Shown here in pieces: positions 19,097 through 27,349 of a stretch of 64,000 nt of DNA. How positions within the stretch are numbered: position 1 is the first letter of the stretch; each line of letters opens with the position of its first letter. The stretch comes from Sphingobacterium sp. PCS056. GTDB lineage: Bacteria; Bacteroidota; Bacteroidia; Sphingobacteriales; Sphingobacteriaceae. A program made the position numbers and the translations under genes. The stretch covers positions 1,302,001 through 1,366,000 of the forward strand of contig NZ_CP096883.1 in the NCBI RefSeq assembly GCF_023273895.1, written 5' to 3'. The notes under the pieces were generated by a model. It did no database searches, was not told the origin of the DNA, and was given only the letters and a program-made list of their open reading frames with translations.

Positions 19097-19104
19097 TATC
19101 TTTG
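19097..19104 (+). promoter_or_regulatory. -7 element upstream of the sulfatase
   Basis: TATCTTTG fits the TAnnTTTG consensus 52 bp before the sulfatase ATG, but the nearest TTG (19079-19081) is only 15 bp upstream, too close for the usual spacing. It suggests an own promoter; weak support. Confidence 0.3.
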
Positions 19105-19156
19105 AACGTTACTTTACTTTTTGAAGGAAAGAACATATATTATAAAAACCATTAAA

Positions 19157-20578
19157 ATGAAAAAACCAGCACTATTTGCGTTGTTTTTTGCGTTGAGCAG
19201 CATCGCAATAGCACAAAAGAAAAGCGATCGACCCAACATTGTCTTTATCATGGCCGATGATTTGGGGTATGGTGATCTAGGGGCTTATGGGCAAAAGATC
19301 ATAGAAACAAAACATCTGGATGCTTTAGCAAAAGAGGGCATGCGTTTTGACAATTTTTATGCCGGCACCTCTGTTTGTGCTCCATCCCGATCCGCTCTGA
19401 TGACGGGTCAACATACTGGACATACGCCAGTCCGCGGCAATAAAGAATTAGAACCCGAGGGACAGCAACCTTTAGCAGACTCGGTGCAGACGATCGCGAT
19501 GCTCTTGCAAAAGGCGGGGTACGCGACAGGTGCATTTGGCAAATGGGGATTAGGGATGGTGGATACTTACGGGTCTCCAAGCCGCAAGGGATTCGACGAA
19601 TTCTATGGTTATAACTGTCAGCGACAATCTCATCGTTATTATCCTACTCATCTGTGGCACAATCAAGAGCGTATCGAGCTACAGGGAAATCATGGTCTGA
19701 TGGCCAAAGGGCAGTATGCCCCAGAGCTAATCCAAGAAAAAACATTAGAATTTATTGAAAACAATAAGGATCGCCCTTTTTTCCTATATGTTCCGACAGT
19801 ATTGCCTCATGCCGAATTATCAGGTCCTGATGATCAGTTTTATGCCCAATATGCCGATAAATTTGAAGAAAAAGCGCACAAGGGCAATGATTATGGTCCT
19901 GCAGCAACCATTCCGGGATATGCCTCTGTAGCTAAGCCACGTGCTACTTATGCCAGTATGGTCAGCCGCATGGATGCACAGGTGGGACAAATTGTTGCTA
20001 AGCTCAAAGCGTTGGATTTATTGGACAATACCATTATTGTTTTTACCAGTGACAACGGAGCACATCGTGAAGGAGGTGCTGATCCAGATTTCTTCAATAG
20101 TTCAGCTGGATTGCGCGGATACAAAAGAGACCTCTATGAAGGAGGTGTAAAAACTCCTTTTATCGTCTATTGGTCCGGAAAGGTGACTCCCGGATCTACT
20201 TCCAATTACTTAGGCGCATTTTGGGATGTGATGCCCACTCTAGCAGAAGTTGCGCAGGCAGGAAAACCGCAATATACAGACGGTATTTCGTTTGTTCCGA
20301 CATTACTTGGAAAACCTAAAAAGCAAAAGCAGCATGATTACTTATATTGGGAGTTTCATGAAGATGGCGGCCGTCAAGCGGTGCGTCAAGGTGATTGGAA
20401 ATTGATTTTGCAAAAAGTCAGAAGTGGAAATCCTGTTGCTGAACTGTATAATCTAAAGCAAGACCCTAAGGAACAAAATAATGTGGCAGCTAGTCATCCT
20501 CAAAAAGTGATAGCGTTGCGCAAAATTATAGTAAAAGCACATGTAGAAACGAGTGATTTTCCTTTGCTTAATAAGTAA
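19157..20578 (+). CDS. Formylglycine-dependent sulfatase, exported
   Basis: 473 residues from the ATG at 19157, which gives the signal peptide MKKPALFALFFALSSIAIAQ; a start at 19121 puts a hydrophilic tail before it. The sulfatase family signature is present: metal ligands in FIMADDLGYGDLG, the modification site Cys74 in VCAPSRSALMTG (cysteine type, to be converted to formylglycine), GKWGLG, and VFTSDNGAH. It should remove sulfate from a glycan in the periplasm. A maturase must be encoded elsewhere. As the only enzyme beside the SusC/D pair it defines the probable substrate class. The stop codon TAA is itself part of the first octamer of the repeat array that follows. Confidence 0.93.
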   Translation: MKKPALFALFFALSSIAIAQKKSDRPNIVFIMADDLGYGDLGAYGQKIIETKHLDALAKEGMRFDNFYAGTSVCAPSRSALMTGQHTGHTPVRGNKELEPEGQQPLADSVQTIAMLLQKAGYATGAFGKWGLGMVDTYGSPSRKGFDEFYGYNCQRQSHRYYPTHLWHNQERIELQGNHGLMAKGQYAPELIQEKTLEFIENNKDRPFFLYVPTVLPHAELSGPDDQFYAQYADKFEEKAHKGNDYGPAATIPGYASVAKPRATYASMVSRMDAQVGQIVAKLKALDLLDNTIIVFTSDNGAHREGGADPDFFNSSAGLRGYKRDLYEGGVKTPFIVYWSGKVTPGSTSNYLGAFWDVMPTLAEVAQAGKPQYTDGISFVPTLLGKPKKQKQHDYLYWEFHEDGGRQAVRQGDWKLILQKVRSGNPVAELYNLKQDPKEQNNVAASHPQKVIALRKIIVKAHVETSDFPLLNK

Positions 20579-20657
20579 CGGAGTAAAAATAGTGACGGAG
20601 TAACGAAGTAGATCATTACTTCGTTACTTTTTACTAGTCACTACGTAACTGGTTACT
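20574..20657. repeat. Inverted array of AGTRAYNR octamers
   Basis: Octamers AGTAACGG, AGTGACGG, AGTAACGA on the plus strand are followed by their complements (for example TCGTTACT, AGTCACT, GGTTACT), so the whole stretch folds back on itself: AGTAAC/GTTACT outermost, AGTGAC/GTCACT in the middle, and a perfect 12-bp core. It separates the convergent sulfatase and minus-strand gene. Same family as the arrays at 32398, 32927 and 63804. Confidence 0.8.
20599..20632. terminator. Terminator built from repeat octamers
   Basis: AGTAACGAAGTA (20599-20610) and its exact complement (20617-20628) close a 6-nt loop GATCAT and are followed by TTTTT (20628-20632). A good plus-strand terminator 21 bp after the sulfatase stop; the structure is nearly symmetrical, so it may act on the minus strand too. 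Confidence 0.85.
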
Positions 20658-20663
20658 ATTTTA

Positions 20664-22241
20664 CTATCTAATCATCACATGTGGCTGATTGTGATAGGTA
20701 TCGCTCTTGTAAAAGCGAATGAGAAAATCCAATGTTTCTCGCGTTAATGAATAGAAAAACTGCTCATTGATTTCCTTTTCGTACAATTCATAATAATGCT
20801 GTACCAATCCAACTGAGAAAAACTTCTGCACCAAGAGCTGCAGTAAGTTTTGCGCATAATTTGTTGGTTCATTTGGCTCTTCCACAAAAAATGGATTATT
20901 TTTCAAGGGAAAGAGGTTTTCGATGCCACCAAAAAATTCTAGACCTATTTTCGGATTATAGAATGCGGTCACCGGAGTATCTTTTGATGCATTTGGATTC
21001 GTTACCTCTTCGATTAGCGGTAGCCCTACTTGCTCGCGGTATGCTGTGGTGAGTTCATGGATGTAACCCGCAATTTCAGCTTCCGTCATAAATGCCAGAA
21101 GACCGTCATGCTTTTCATTAAACAATGCTTTTACATCCTCCACTTGTTGTTCTGCCTTTTCGATATGCGTCCTTTTGCCCTTTAGTGCTTCCACCAAATA
21201 CGCTTGATCTATTTCTTGGTCAGCCGTCAGATCGATCTGATCAGCTTCAACAGCAGACATCATTCCTGATAGGTTCCAGGCATCTTGCCAAGGTACGATC
21301 TCCATATAGAACAATTGAGCAGCTTGGGGCTCTTGAAAGTTTTGAATCGAATTTTGATTGACAAAAAAGATTTCACCTGTTGTCAAGTGCTTCAATTGTA
21401 GACGCTCTTTCTCCAATTTTTCAAATTCAAAAAAGCTATCGATCCGTTTTCCAATATCGCGCACCTGCTCATATCGCGGATGTGCAGGTGATAGAGTCGA
21501 GGCAACAAATTCGCAAGATTTTAAGCCCAATAGATGTAAGCGGAAGAAAACAAAGTGATTGTCCCGCACACGGAAAGTCATTTGATTTAAGTACGCAGGA
21601 TCATGTTGATAGCGACCCAAGTCGGCTATATCCATATGTTGCATCAAACTGTTGTAGTAATAGCCTCCCGTGATATAATTGGTTGCGATCACCTTTTCGG
21701 CAAAATTGCGAACTTCCAGATAATTAGCATCCGCTGCCAGAGCATATTCCTTTTGTAGTAAGGAGTTTTCCGGAGCGACCTCATAATGTTCCTCCAATAC
21801 CGCATAAGCAAGATCTGTAACTAGGGCAAGTAAACGCCCTTCTTTATCTAAGAAAAGATGCGGATTACGTTCGCTGAAAAATAACCATGAAAGCACCAGT
21901 ACATCCTGTGGATTGATATCTTCTGGATAATAATCTGTTAATTCCTGATCCTCAAAAAATGGAAGCATCTTGCCATATAGCGCTTTGTGCTCTGTCCTAA
22001 AGGCATCAAAAAGCTTTGTTCCAGATACGACATCCTCGAGGTAGCAGGTCAAATAAACGCTGAGCGTTTTTATAATTTCAGGTCTGATCAGAGCATCCGT
22101 TTCTTCTTCGTCAAACCATAATGTGCTTAGCGCATCGTGTATGTCATTGGCTACTTGTAAATAATAACGATCGGCATCCGATCTCCCTTGATAAGGATGT
22201 TGTCCTAGCCAATCTTGTATATAAATTCGTTTTTTGTTCAT
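20664..22241 (-). CDS. Uncharacterised protein, possibly DUF3843 family
   Basis: 525 residues from the ATG at 22241 (an upstream TTG is not needed). The start MNKKRIYIQDWLGQHPY resembles a Bacteroidota family of unknown function that I recall as DUF3843; I am not certain. No signal peptide, membrane helix or catalytic motif is visible. The chain is mainly helical and acidic, so a soluble cytoplasmic protein is likely. It stands alone, convergent with the sulfatase and divergent from rarA, with nothing in the context to suggest a job. Confidence 0.75.
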   Translation of the reverse strand: MNKKRIYIQDWLGQHPYQGRSDADRYYLQVANDIHDALSTLWFDEEETDALIRPEIIKTLSVYLTCYLEDVVSGTKLFDAFRTEHKALYGKMLPFFEDQELTDYYPEDINPQDVLVLSWLFFSERNPHLFLDKEGRLLALVTDLAYAVLEEHYEVAPENSLLQKEYALAADANYLEVRNFAEKVIATNYITGGYYYNSLMQHMDIADLGRYQHDPAYLNQMTFRVRDNHFVFFRLHLLGLKSCEFVASTLSPAHPRYEQVRDIGKRIDSFFEFEKLEKERLQLKHLTTGEIFFVNQNSIQNFQEPQAAQLFYMEIVPWQDAWNLSGMMSAVEADQIDLTADQEIDQAYLVEALKGKRTHIEKAEQQVEDVKALFNEKHDGLLAFMTEAEIAGYIHELTTAYREQVGLPLIEEVTNPNASKDTPVTAFYNPKIGLEFFGGIENLFPLKNNPFFVEEPNEPTNYAQNLLQLLVQKFFSVGLVQHYYELYEKEINEQFFYSLTRETLDFLIRFYKSDTYHNQPHVMIR

Positions 22242-22482
22242 CAAAATAAATCGTTAATGAGTTTAAGTTCTTATTTCTATCCATGAGCTCTTTTTAGTCG
22301 GTTTTTATGAGTAAGGCGATGATACCGCCAGCAGGAATGCTGCTCATCTGGTTTCAAAGAGTAAGGTTACTGTTGAAGGTCTCCTATATAAAATGCTCAT
22401 CCAAAAATAGCCAAATTTTTGAATTCCATAAATTGATTGTGAAGTAAATGAACAATTGCTAATATCTTCTTACTTTTGATGT

Positions 22483-23790
22483 ATGGCTACACGAATTCCA
22501 CTGGCAGAGCGCATGCGTCCCAAGAAATTGGAAGATTATGTTGGACAGCAACATATTATCGGTCACGATGCGGTTTTATATCATGCCATTCAACAAAAAA
22601 ATATTCCTTCTATGTTACTCTGGGGCCCTCCCGGGGTTGGAAAAACGAGTTTGGCACTTTTGATGGCCAAAGAGCTGGGGCGCCCATTTTTTTCTTTAAG
22701 TGCGATTCAGTCTGGAGTCAAAGATATTCGTGACGTCATTGAAAAAGCGGAAAAGCTGATGAATATCAATCAGGAGCAACCTTTGATGGATTTTAATCAA
22801 GAACAGCCCATTTTGTTTATTGATGAGATTCATCGTTTTTCCAAATCACAGCAGGACTCGTTGTTGGGGGCTGTGGAAAGGGGACTGGTTACCCTTATCG
22901 GAGCGACCACAGAAAATCCATCATTCGAAGTGATATCGGCTCTATTGTCTCGCTGTCAAGTCTACGTGCTTGAACATTTAAGCAGCGAAGATCTGATCGG
23001 CCTGATCGAAAAAGCATTAAATGAAGACGAATACCTCAAAACATTAAACATTGAGATTGAAGAATACGAGGCCATTTTAAGATTATCTGGGGGAGATGCA
23101 CGTAAGCTTCTCAATGTACTCGAATTGGTCAGTAATGCCGCAGTCCTGCATCATGAACCCATTACCAATGCGTTCGTATTGAAACAGGTGCAGCAGAATA
23201 TGGCTATTTACGATAAGACAGGCGAGCAGCATTACGATATCATATCTGCTTTTATCAAATCGATCCGCGGATCAGATCCCAATGCCGCTATTTATTGGCT
23301 GGCACGTATGATCGAAGGGGGGGAAGATCCTTCTTTTATTGCTAGGCGATTGCTGATTCTAGCATCTGAAGACATCGGCAATGCCAATCCCAACGCCTTG
23401 TTATTGGCCAATACTTGCTTTCAGGCCGTAAATGTCATCGGCTGGCCCGAGTCGCGGATTATCCTGGCGCAAGCAGTAACGTATTTGGCAAGTTCACCTA
23501 AAAGCAATGCCTCTTACGAAGCCATTAATAAAGCTCAGGGAGTGGTGAAGCAAACGGGCGATCTTTCTGTACCTCTTCATTTGCGCAATGCACCTACAAA
23601 ATTGATGAAACAGCTGAATTATGGTGCGGAATACAAGTATGCACATGCATACCCAGGTAATTTTGTGATCCAAGAATTTTTACCGGATGAACTGAGCGGT
23701 ATGACCTTGTACGAGCCCGGTAAAAATCCGCAGGAAGAAAAGTTAAGGCAGGGCTTACGCGACAAGTGGAAGGAGAAGTACAGGTATTGA
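22483..23790 (+). CDS. rarA: RarA/MgsA replication-associated recombination AAA ATPase
   Basis: 435 residues, the normal length for the family. The start MATRIPLAERMRPKKLEDYV with GQQHIIG is typical. Walker A is GPPGVGKTS (about 48-56), Walker B LFIDEIHRF, sensor 1 GATTENPSF. The second half, with GSDPNAAIYWLARMIEGGED and ASEDIGNANP, is the family's tetramerisation region. RarA acts with clamp-loader and single-strand-binding proteins at stalled replication forks. A Pro-rich end is missing, which is normal. The exonuclease gene follows after 55 bp; both belong to DNA maintenance and may be co-transcribed. Confidence 0.95.
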   Translation: MATRIPLAERMRPKKLEDYVGQQHIIGHDAVLYHAIQQKNIPSMLLWGPPGVGKTSLALLMAKELGRPFFSLSAIQSGVKDIRDVIEKAEKLMNINQEQPLMDFNQEQPILFIDEIHRFSKSQQDSLLGAVERGLVTLIGATTENPSFEVISALLSRCQVYVLEHLSSEDLIGLIEKALNEDEYLKTLNIEIEEYEAILRLSGGDARKLLNVLELVSNAAVLHHEPITNAFVLKQVQQNMAIYDKTGEQHYDIISAFIKSIRGSDPNAAIYWLARMIEGGEDPSFIARRLLILASEDIGNANPNALLLANTCFQAVNVIGWPESRIILAQAVTYLASSPKSNASYEAINKAQGVVKQTGDLSVPLHLRNAPTKLMKQLNYGAEYKYAHAYPGNFVIQEFLPDELSGMTLYEPGKNPQEEKLRQGLRDKWKEKYRY

Positions 23791-23845
23791 TTTCATTTTA
23801 AATCTCAAGGGATATTGTTTACCTTTGCTGGGATAGGAGTAAGGC

Positions 23846-24382
23846 ATGACATCAGATTTAACATTTACAGCGATAGATTTTGAAACAGCAACAGGGCATC
23901 AAAATAGTGCCTGTGCAGTTGGTATCGTGACCGTTGAATCGGGTATCATTACCAATGAATTTTATTCCTTGATCCAGCCTCCACGCAATGAGTATATGTG
24001 GCAGACGACACGTGTGCATGGTATCAAACCTCGAGATACGCAACATGCACCAACATTTAAGGAACTGTTTCCATCCATCAAAGCTTTATTGGCAAATAAA
24101 TTAATGATTGCGCACAATGAGCTGTTCGACCGCAATGTCCTGCGTAAGACGATGCTTTATTATGGGCTATCTTATGAAGAACTCCAATTGGCCGAAATGT
24201 GGGAGTGTACCTACAAGATCTATCGTAATAAAGGTTTTAAACCTGCCCGTCTAAACGCCTGCTGTGAAGTGTTGGGCATCACGCTCAATCATCATGAGGC
24301 ATTATCCGATGCCAAAGCTTGTGCCGAACTTTATCTGCGCCACCCCCATGTGGCAACGCTGGTAGAGAAATTGGGGGAATAA
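23846..24382 (+). CDS. DEDDh 3'-5' exonuclease (DNA polymerase III epsilon-like)
   Basis: 178 residues forming a single exonuclease domain. The first motif is AIDFETATG with Asp11 and Glu13, the second falls in AHNELFDRNVLRK, the third in HHEALSDAKACAEL with the His of the DEDDh type and the last Asp. This is a stand-alone proofreading or repair nuclease, not the polymerase subunit itself, since it lacks the C-terminal alpha-binding part. A -7-like TACCTTTG at 23820-23827 could give it its own start of transcription, but no -33 TTG is at the right spacing. Confidence 0.9.
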   Translation: MTSDLTFTAIDFETATGHQNSACAVGIVTVESGIITNEFYSLIQPPRNEYMWQTTRVHGIKPRDTQHAPTFKELFPSIKALLANKLMIAHNELFDRNVLRKTMLYYGLSYEELQLAEMWECTYKIYRNKGFKPARLNACCEVLGITLNHHEALSDAKACAELYLRHPHVATLVEKLGE

Positions 24383-24779
24383 AAAATTAACCAACGAAGA
24401 GATCTGCCTATTACTCGATTACTGAGTCATTGACCAGTCCTTGTCACATCACTGCCCACCGTATTGCTGAGCTCTGTATTTAATCTTCTATAGTCAATTT
24501 TTAATCTTTAGGTTAAGAGATCATCAGCGTAATTGTGTGTTTTTTTCTTATGCTTGCATATGACATTATATTGTCCTATTTTCTTTTATAAAGCTTTTGA
24601 TCATTCGTTTTTATACTGTTAAACCAGCTATTTGCCACGCTGTCTCTTTTTTGTCCCCCTTTTGTCCCCTTTGTAAAATTGGTACTCGACTTCGTAAAAA
24701 TTATATTTGCCTTCGAGTTTTTAGAAGTTTGATCATCTTCTAAGGAATTAAATATCTGTATTTTTTATTTTAAATTAAT
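24383..24779. other. 397-bp intergenic region with degenerate octamers and a promoter
   Basis: About 24409-24453 reads as a decayed minus-orientation octamer array (CGATTACT, GAGTCATT, TGTCACATCACT). Two pyrimidine-rich TTTTGTCCCC stretches follow at about 24648-24670, and the promoter for the next gene is at 24679-24709. No gene is visible. Confidence 0.45.
24679..24709 (+). promoter_or_regulatory. Promoter of the small membrane protein gene
   Basis: TTG at 24679-24681, 20 bp spacer, TATATTTG at 24702-24709, an exact Bacteroidota pattern. The expected start near 24715 leaves a leader of about 65 nt. Confidence 0.6.
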
Positions 24780-25268
24780 ATGTTTTACATCTTTGTTTCT
24801 ATTGCTGTTTTGATTCTTTTTGCTGGTTTTTATTTTTGGAAGAGATTCAACCTATCCCGACAATTTTTAGATCGTGCTTCATTGACATTGCAATATCGAT
24901 TTTATCCTCTAGAAAGTGATAGCTCCCCATCGGGCAAATCAAAGAATGGTGCGCTTTTATTTTTAGTGAAAAGAATAAGTCTAGATACACGTAATATTGT
25001 GATCAAAGAAGTAAAGCTGGATCATGCTGTTATCCATGTGAGTTTAGATCAGTTGATCATGATTACATTTCCCGCAGAATCAAATCAAGCTTACGAAGCT
25101 TCAATTCGTTTTCGCATTCGAGGACAATCGCGCCCATCTGATTTGATGAACCAGCGTCATGCTACCGTCGTAGGTTATATCACTTCCGAGTCAGCAGGTC
25201 GTATTCCTTTTCGCATTCAGATTCCTGTTTCACAATTTATAGAGGAGAGTGAGCAGGTTAGAGGATAA
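24780..25268 (+). CDS. Small membrane-anchored protein, paralogue A
   Basis: 162 residues: one N-terminal membrane helix (FYIFVSIAVLILFAGFYFW, about 2-21) followed by a soluble domain of about 140 residues. Two more members of the same family occur at 62978 and 63879. Shared features are a short helix, a basic stretch, a line like LTLQYRFYP (SAQYRIQD in the paralogue), a central VVIRKVK/IVIKEVK strand, and SIRFRIRGQ and GRIPFRIQIPV near the end (SVRFRITSD and DRVPFKMSMPI in the paralogue). I do not recognise the family and see no catalytic motif. Own promoter and terminator make it monocistronic. Confidence 0.8.
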   Translation: MFYIFVSIAVLILFAGFYFWKRFNLSRQFLDRASLTLQYRFYPLESDSSPSGKSKNGALLFLVKRISLDTRNIVIKEVKLDHAVIHVSLDQLIMITFPAESNQAYEASIRFRIRGQSRPSDLMNQRHATVVGYITSESAGRIPFRIQIPVSQFIEESEQVRG

Positions 25269-25398
25269 ATCGCGGTGGCCAACGATTCGCTCGGAATGTT
25301 TTAGCAGTTTACTGCATGGGTGATTAGCTTGTATTGTTTTATGTTACATTCATAGTTAGGATAAGGCTTATTCACCATCTACCCAAGTTTTATTCTTC

Positions 25399-25425
25399 AT
25401 GCCCTGATTCGTCAGGGCATTTTTT
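25399..25425 (+). terminator. Rho-independent terminator
   Basis: ATGCCCTGA (25399-25407), loop TTCG, complement TCAGGGCAT (25412-25420), then a T-run to 25425. It lies 130 bp after the small membrane protein gene. The rest of the 408-bp gap 25269-25676 holds only the next promoter. Confidence 0.92.
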
Positions 25426-25625
25426 ATGCTAGATTATTTCTATTTCCATTTGCTTTTAACTAGATCTTGCAGGAAATTATCTACCACGCTTATTTCTTTT
25501 AGAAACAATCGTCACATAGACAGGTCATCACCTATTAAGTTCTATTTTATGCATTTTGCGATCAATATCAACCCTAGATTGCAATCAGGTGTCATATTGA
25601 GGATCAAATTTGCGACATATGCTTG

Positions 25626-25656
25626 TTGCATATAAGCTTCTATTTATATAAGTTTG
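25626..25656 (+). promoter_or_regulatory. Promoter of the PDZ/S41 lipoprotein gene
   Basis: TTG at 25626-25628, 20 bp spacer, TAAGTTTG at 25649-25656. Transcription would begin near 25662, about 15 nt before the ATG at 25677, and this supports that start over the in-frame ones upstream. Confidence 0.65.
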
Positions 25657-25676
25657 TATATCTTATAGATTTAAAT

Positions 25677-27182
25677 ATGAAATTATTTTCAATGCAAATT
25701 TTAGAGAAAGGATTATTTTTTTCTCTGGTTGCACTTTTTTTTATTAGCTGTAAAAAGAATAATCCACAGCCAGAGCCCGAACCAGAGCCCGTAGTACGTA
25801 CGAGCGATCAAATGATTCGGGACAGTATCTACTACTACTATAAGCTATACTCGTTATGGGCAGATCAGTATATTCCCCAATATGATAATACTTTTGAATT
25901 TACAGATCAATATACGTCTGCCGATGCGATTTTGCTCGGACTGAAGAGTTTGACCCCTGCTTATCCCAATTATGCTAGTTATGGTGGTTTTCTCGATCGT
26001 TTTTCCTTTCTCGATGGGCTCAATAATTATCATACCGGAACACAGTCGCGATTGAGAATGGATAGAAATAGCGGCTATGGTTTGTATATTTCTATGGGTA
26101 CTGCCGACTCCAAAGTCGCCAGACCTGTTATTTATTTTGTTGAAGGGGGATCACCTGCAGATAAAGCGGGTTTAAAACGTTCAGATATGATTACCTCCAT
26201 TAATGGAGATAATGACTTTGCTGTTGCAGTTACCTGTGATGCTTCAGGATGTAAACCCGTTGATCAAAACGCGCTTAACCAGATGAGAACTCGGGTATTA
26301 AATGCATTGGAGGGCGGTGGGCTTCAACTTGAATTGTTGCGTCAGGATCAATCCACCTATAGTCAAAAGCTCGCCTATACTTCTTATATTATTGATCCAC
26401 TTTATCGCGACACTGTGTACCAATACTCAACTAAGAATGTCGGTTATCTTGCCCTATCTTCTTTTGAAGAAATAGAAAATAATAATGACAATCAGCAAAA
26501 AATTGATGCTGCATTTCAGGGTTTTGAAAACAAACATATTGAGGACCTGATTGTCGATTTACGCTATAATACTGGCGGATATGTCGATGCAGCCGTATAT
26601 GTGGCCAATAAAATCGGCGGATCGGTTGCAGCAGGAGAGCTGATGTTGACCTATATTTGCAATGCCTATATGGACAAAACACATAAGGGAACGAACGGCA
26701 TGTTTAGCGATACCTATTATAGAAAGACAAGTAATCTGAACCTGCGTAAAGTTTATTTTTTAGTGAGTGAGACAACTGCCTCAGCAGCAGAAATGCTTAT
26801 TAATGTACTGAAGCCTTATCTTGATGTCCAGATTATCGCTACAGGTACACATACTTACGGCAAACCAGTTGGTTTCTTTGAGCAAATTATTGAAAATAAG
26901 GTATCTTTTTGGCCAGCCTCTTTTCAGTTGAAAAATGCCGCTGGCTTTTCAGATTATTGGGACGGTCTTCTGGCAGACAGAATAGATGTCACCGATTATA
27001 TCTTTTTAGAATCCGGAGATACTCAAGAAACCATGTTAGAGACTGCTTTGGAAGATGCTGTACCAGGCAGTAAAAAGAAGGCTAATGCTCGAAAATCGAC
27101 CAATCAAATTGCACCTCGCATGCTGCAGGATCAGCAACAGATCAATCGAATCCCCGAAAGAGGGCTATTGAAGAGTCAATAA
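25677..27182 (+). CDS. PDZ-S41 family peptidase, lipoprotein
   Basis: 501 residues. The ATG at 25677 gives a lipoprotein signal with Cys25 (ALFFISC), followed by a Pro-Glu linker (NPQPEPEPEP). A helical N-terminal domain leads to a PDZ domain (about 150-240; VEGGSPADKAGLKRSDMITS) and an S41 domain. Catalytic Ser369 (TTASAAEML) and Lys396 (TYGKPVGF) are both present. It differs from Prc in size and in the YGKPVG form of the Lys motif, which is common in Bacteroidota lipoprotein members. Expected role is proteolysis in the envelope; substrate unknown. It has its own promoter and converges on the HprK-like gene. Confidence 0.9.
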   Translation: MKLFSMQILEKGLFFSLVALFFISCKKNNPQPEPEPEPVVRTSDQMIRDSIYYYYKLYSLWADQYIPQYDNTFEFTDQYTSADAILLGLKSLTPAYPNYASYGGFLDRFSFLDGLNNYHTGTQSRLRMDRNSGYGLYISMGTADSKVARPVIYFVEGGSPADKAGLKRSDMITSINGDNDFAVAVTCDASGCKPVDQNALNQMRTRVLNALEGGGLQLELLRQDQSTYSQKLAYTSYIIDPLYRDTVYQYSTKNVGYLALSSFEEIENNNDNQQKIDAAFQGFENKHIEDLIVDLRYNTGGYVDAAVYVANKIGGSVAAGELMLTYICNAYMDKTHKGTNGMFSDTYYRKTSNLNLRKVYFLVSETTASAAEMLINVLKPYLDVQIIATGTHTYGKPVGFFEQIIENKVSFWPASFQLKNAAGFSDYWDGLLADRIDVTDYIFLESGDTQETMLETALEDAVPGSKKKANARKSTNQIAPRMLQDQQQINRIPERGLLKSQ

Positions 27183-27298
27183 GAACGTATTCCTCTAGCA
27201 GATCCTTTGCCATCGTGATTTTCTGTACGCTGTTCACCATTAGAAATTGAGCGAGCTGTAGGCAAAGTCTGGGCTAGCCTCTAGAATAAAAGATCAAA

Positions 27299-27316
27299 AA
27301 AAGCTAGGAGCTTTTG
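27299..27316. terminator. Weak terminator-like hairpin between convergent genes
   Basis: AAAAGCT (27299-27305), loop AGG, AGCTTTT (27309-27315), followed on the plus strand by GTCTTTGCTTTATT and on the minus strand by TTTTGATCTTTTATT. Only 7 bp and AT-rich, but placed between the ends of two convergent genes. Confidence 0.45.
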
Positions 27317-27349
27317 TCTTTGCTTTATTGTTGAGGGCAACACTCTTTA

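Noticed and set aside
22471..22478. TACTTTTG before rarA as a -7 element
   Set aside because: It ends only 4 bp before the start codon and has no -33 at the right distance; a coincidence in AT-rich DNA is likely.
25426..25635. 69-codon plus-strand ORF after the terminator at 25399
   Set aside because: It lies wholly between a terminator and a promoter, has no recognisable protein features and overlaps the promoter at 25626. A chance reading.
27142..27240. A minus-strand ORF of about 32 codons (ATG at 27240) just downstream of the HprK-like gene, considered as a missing precursor peptide
   Set aside because: It overlaps the 3' end of the convergent S41 gene, lies behind a terminator-like hairpin, and has no leader-core appearance. 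Not supported, though a neighbourhood comparison could revive it.
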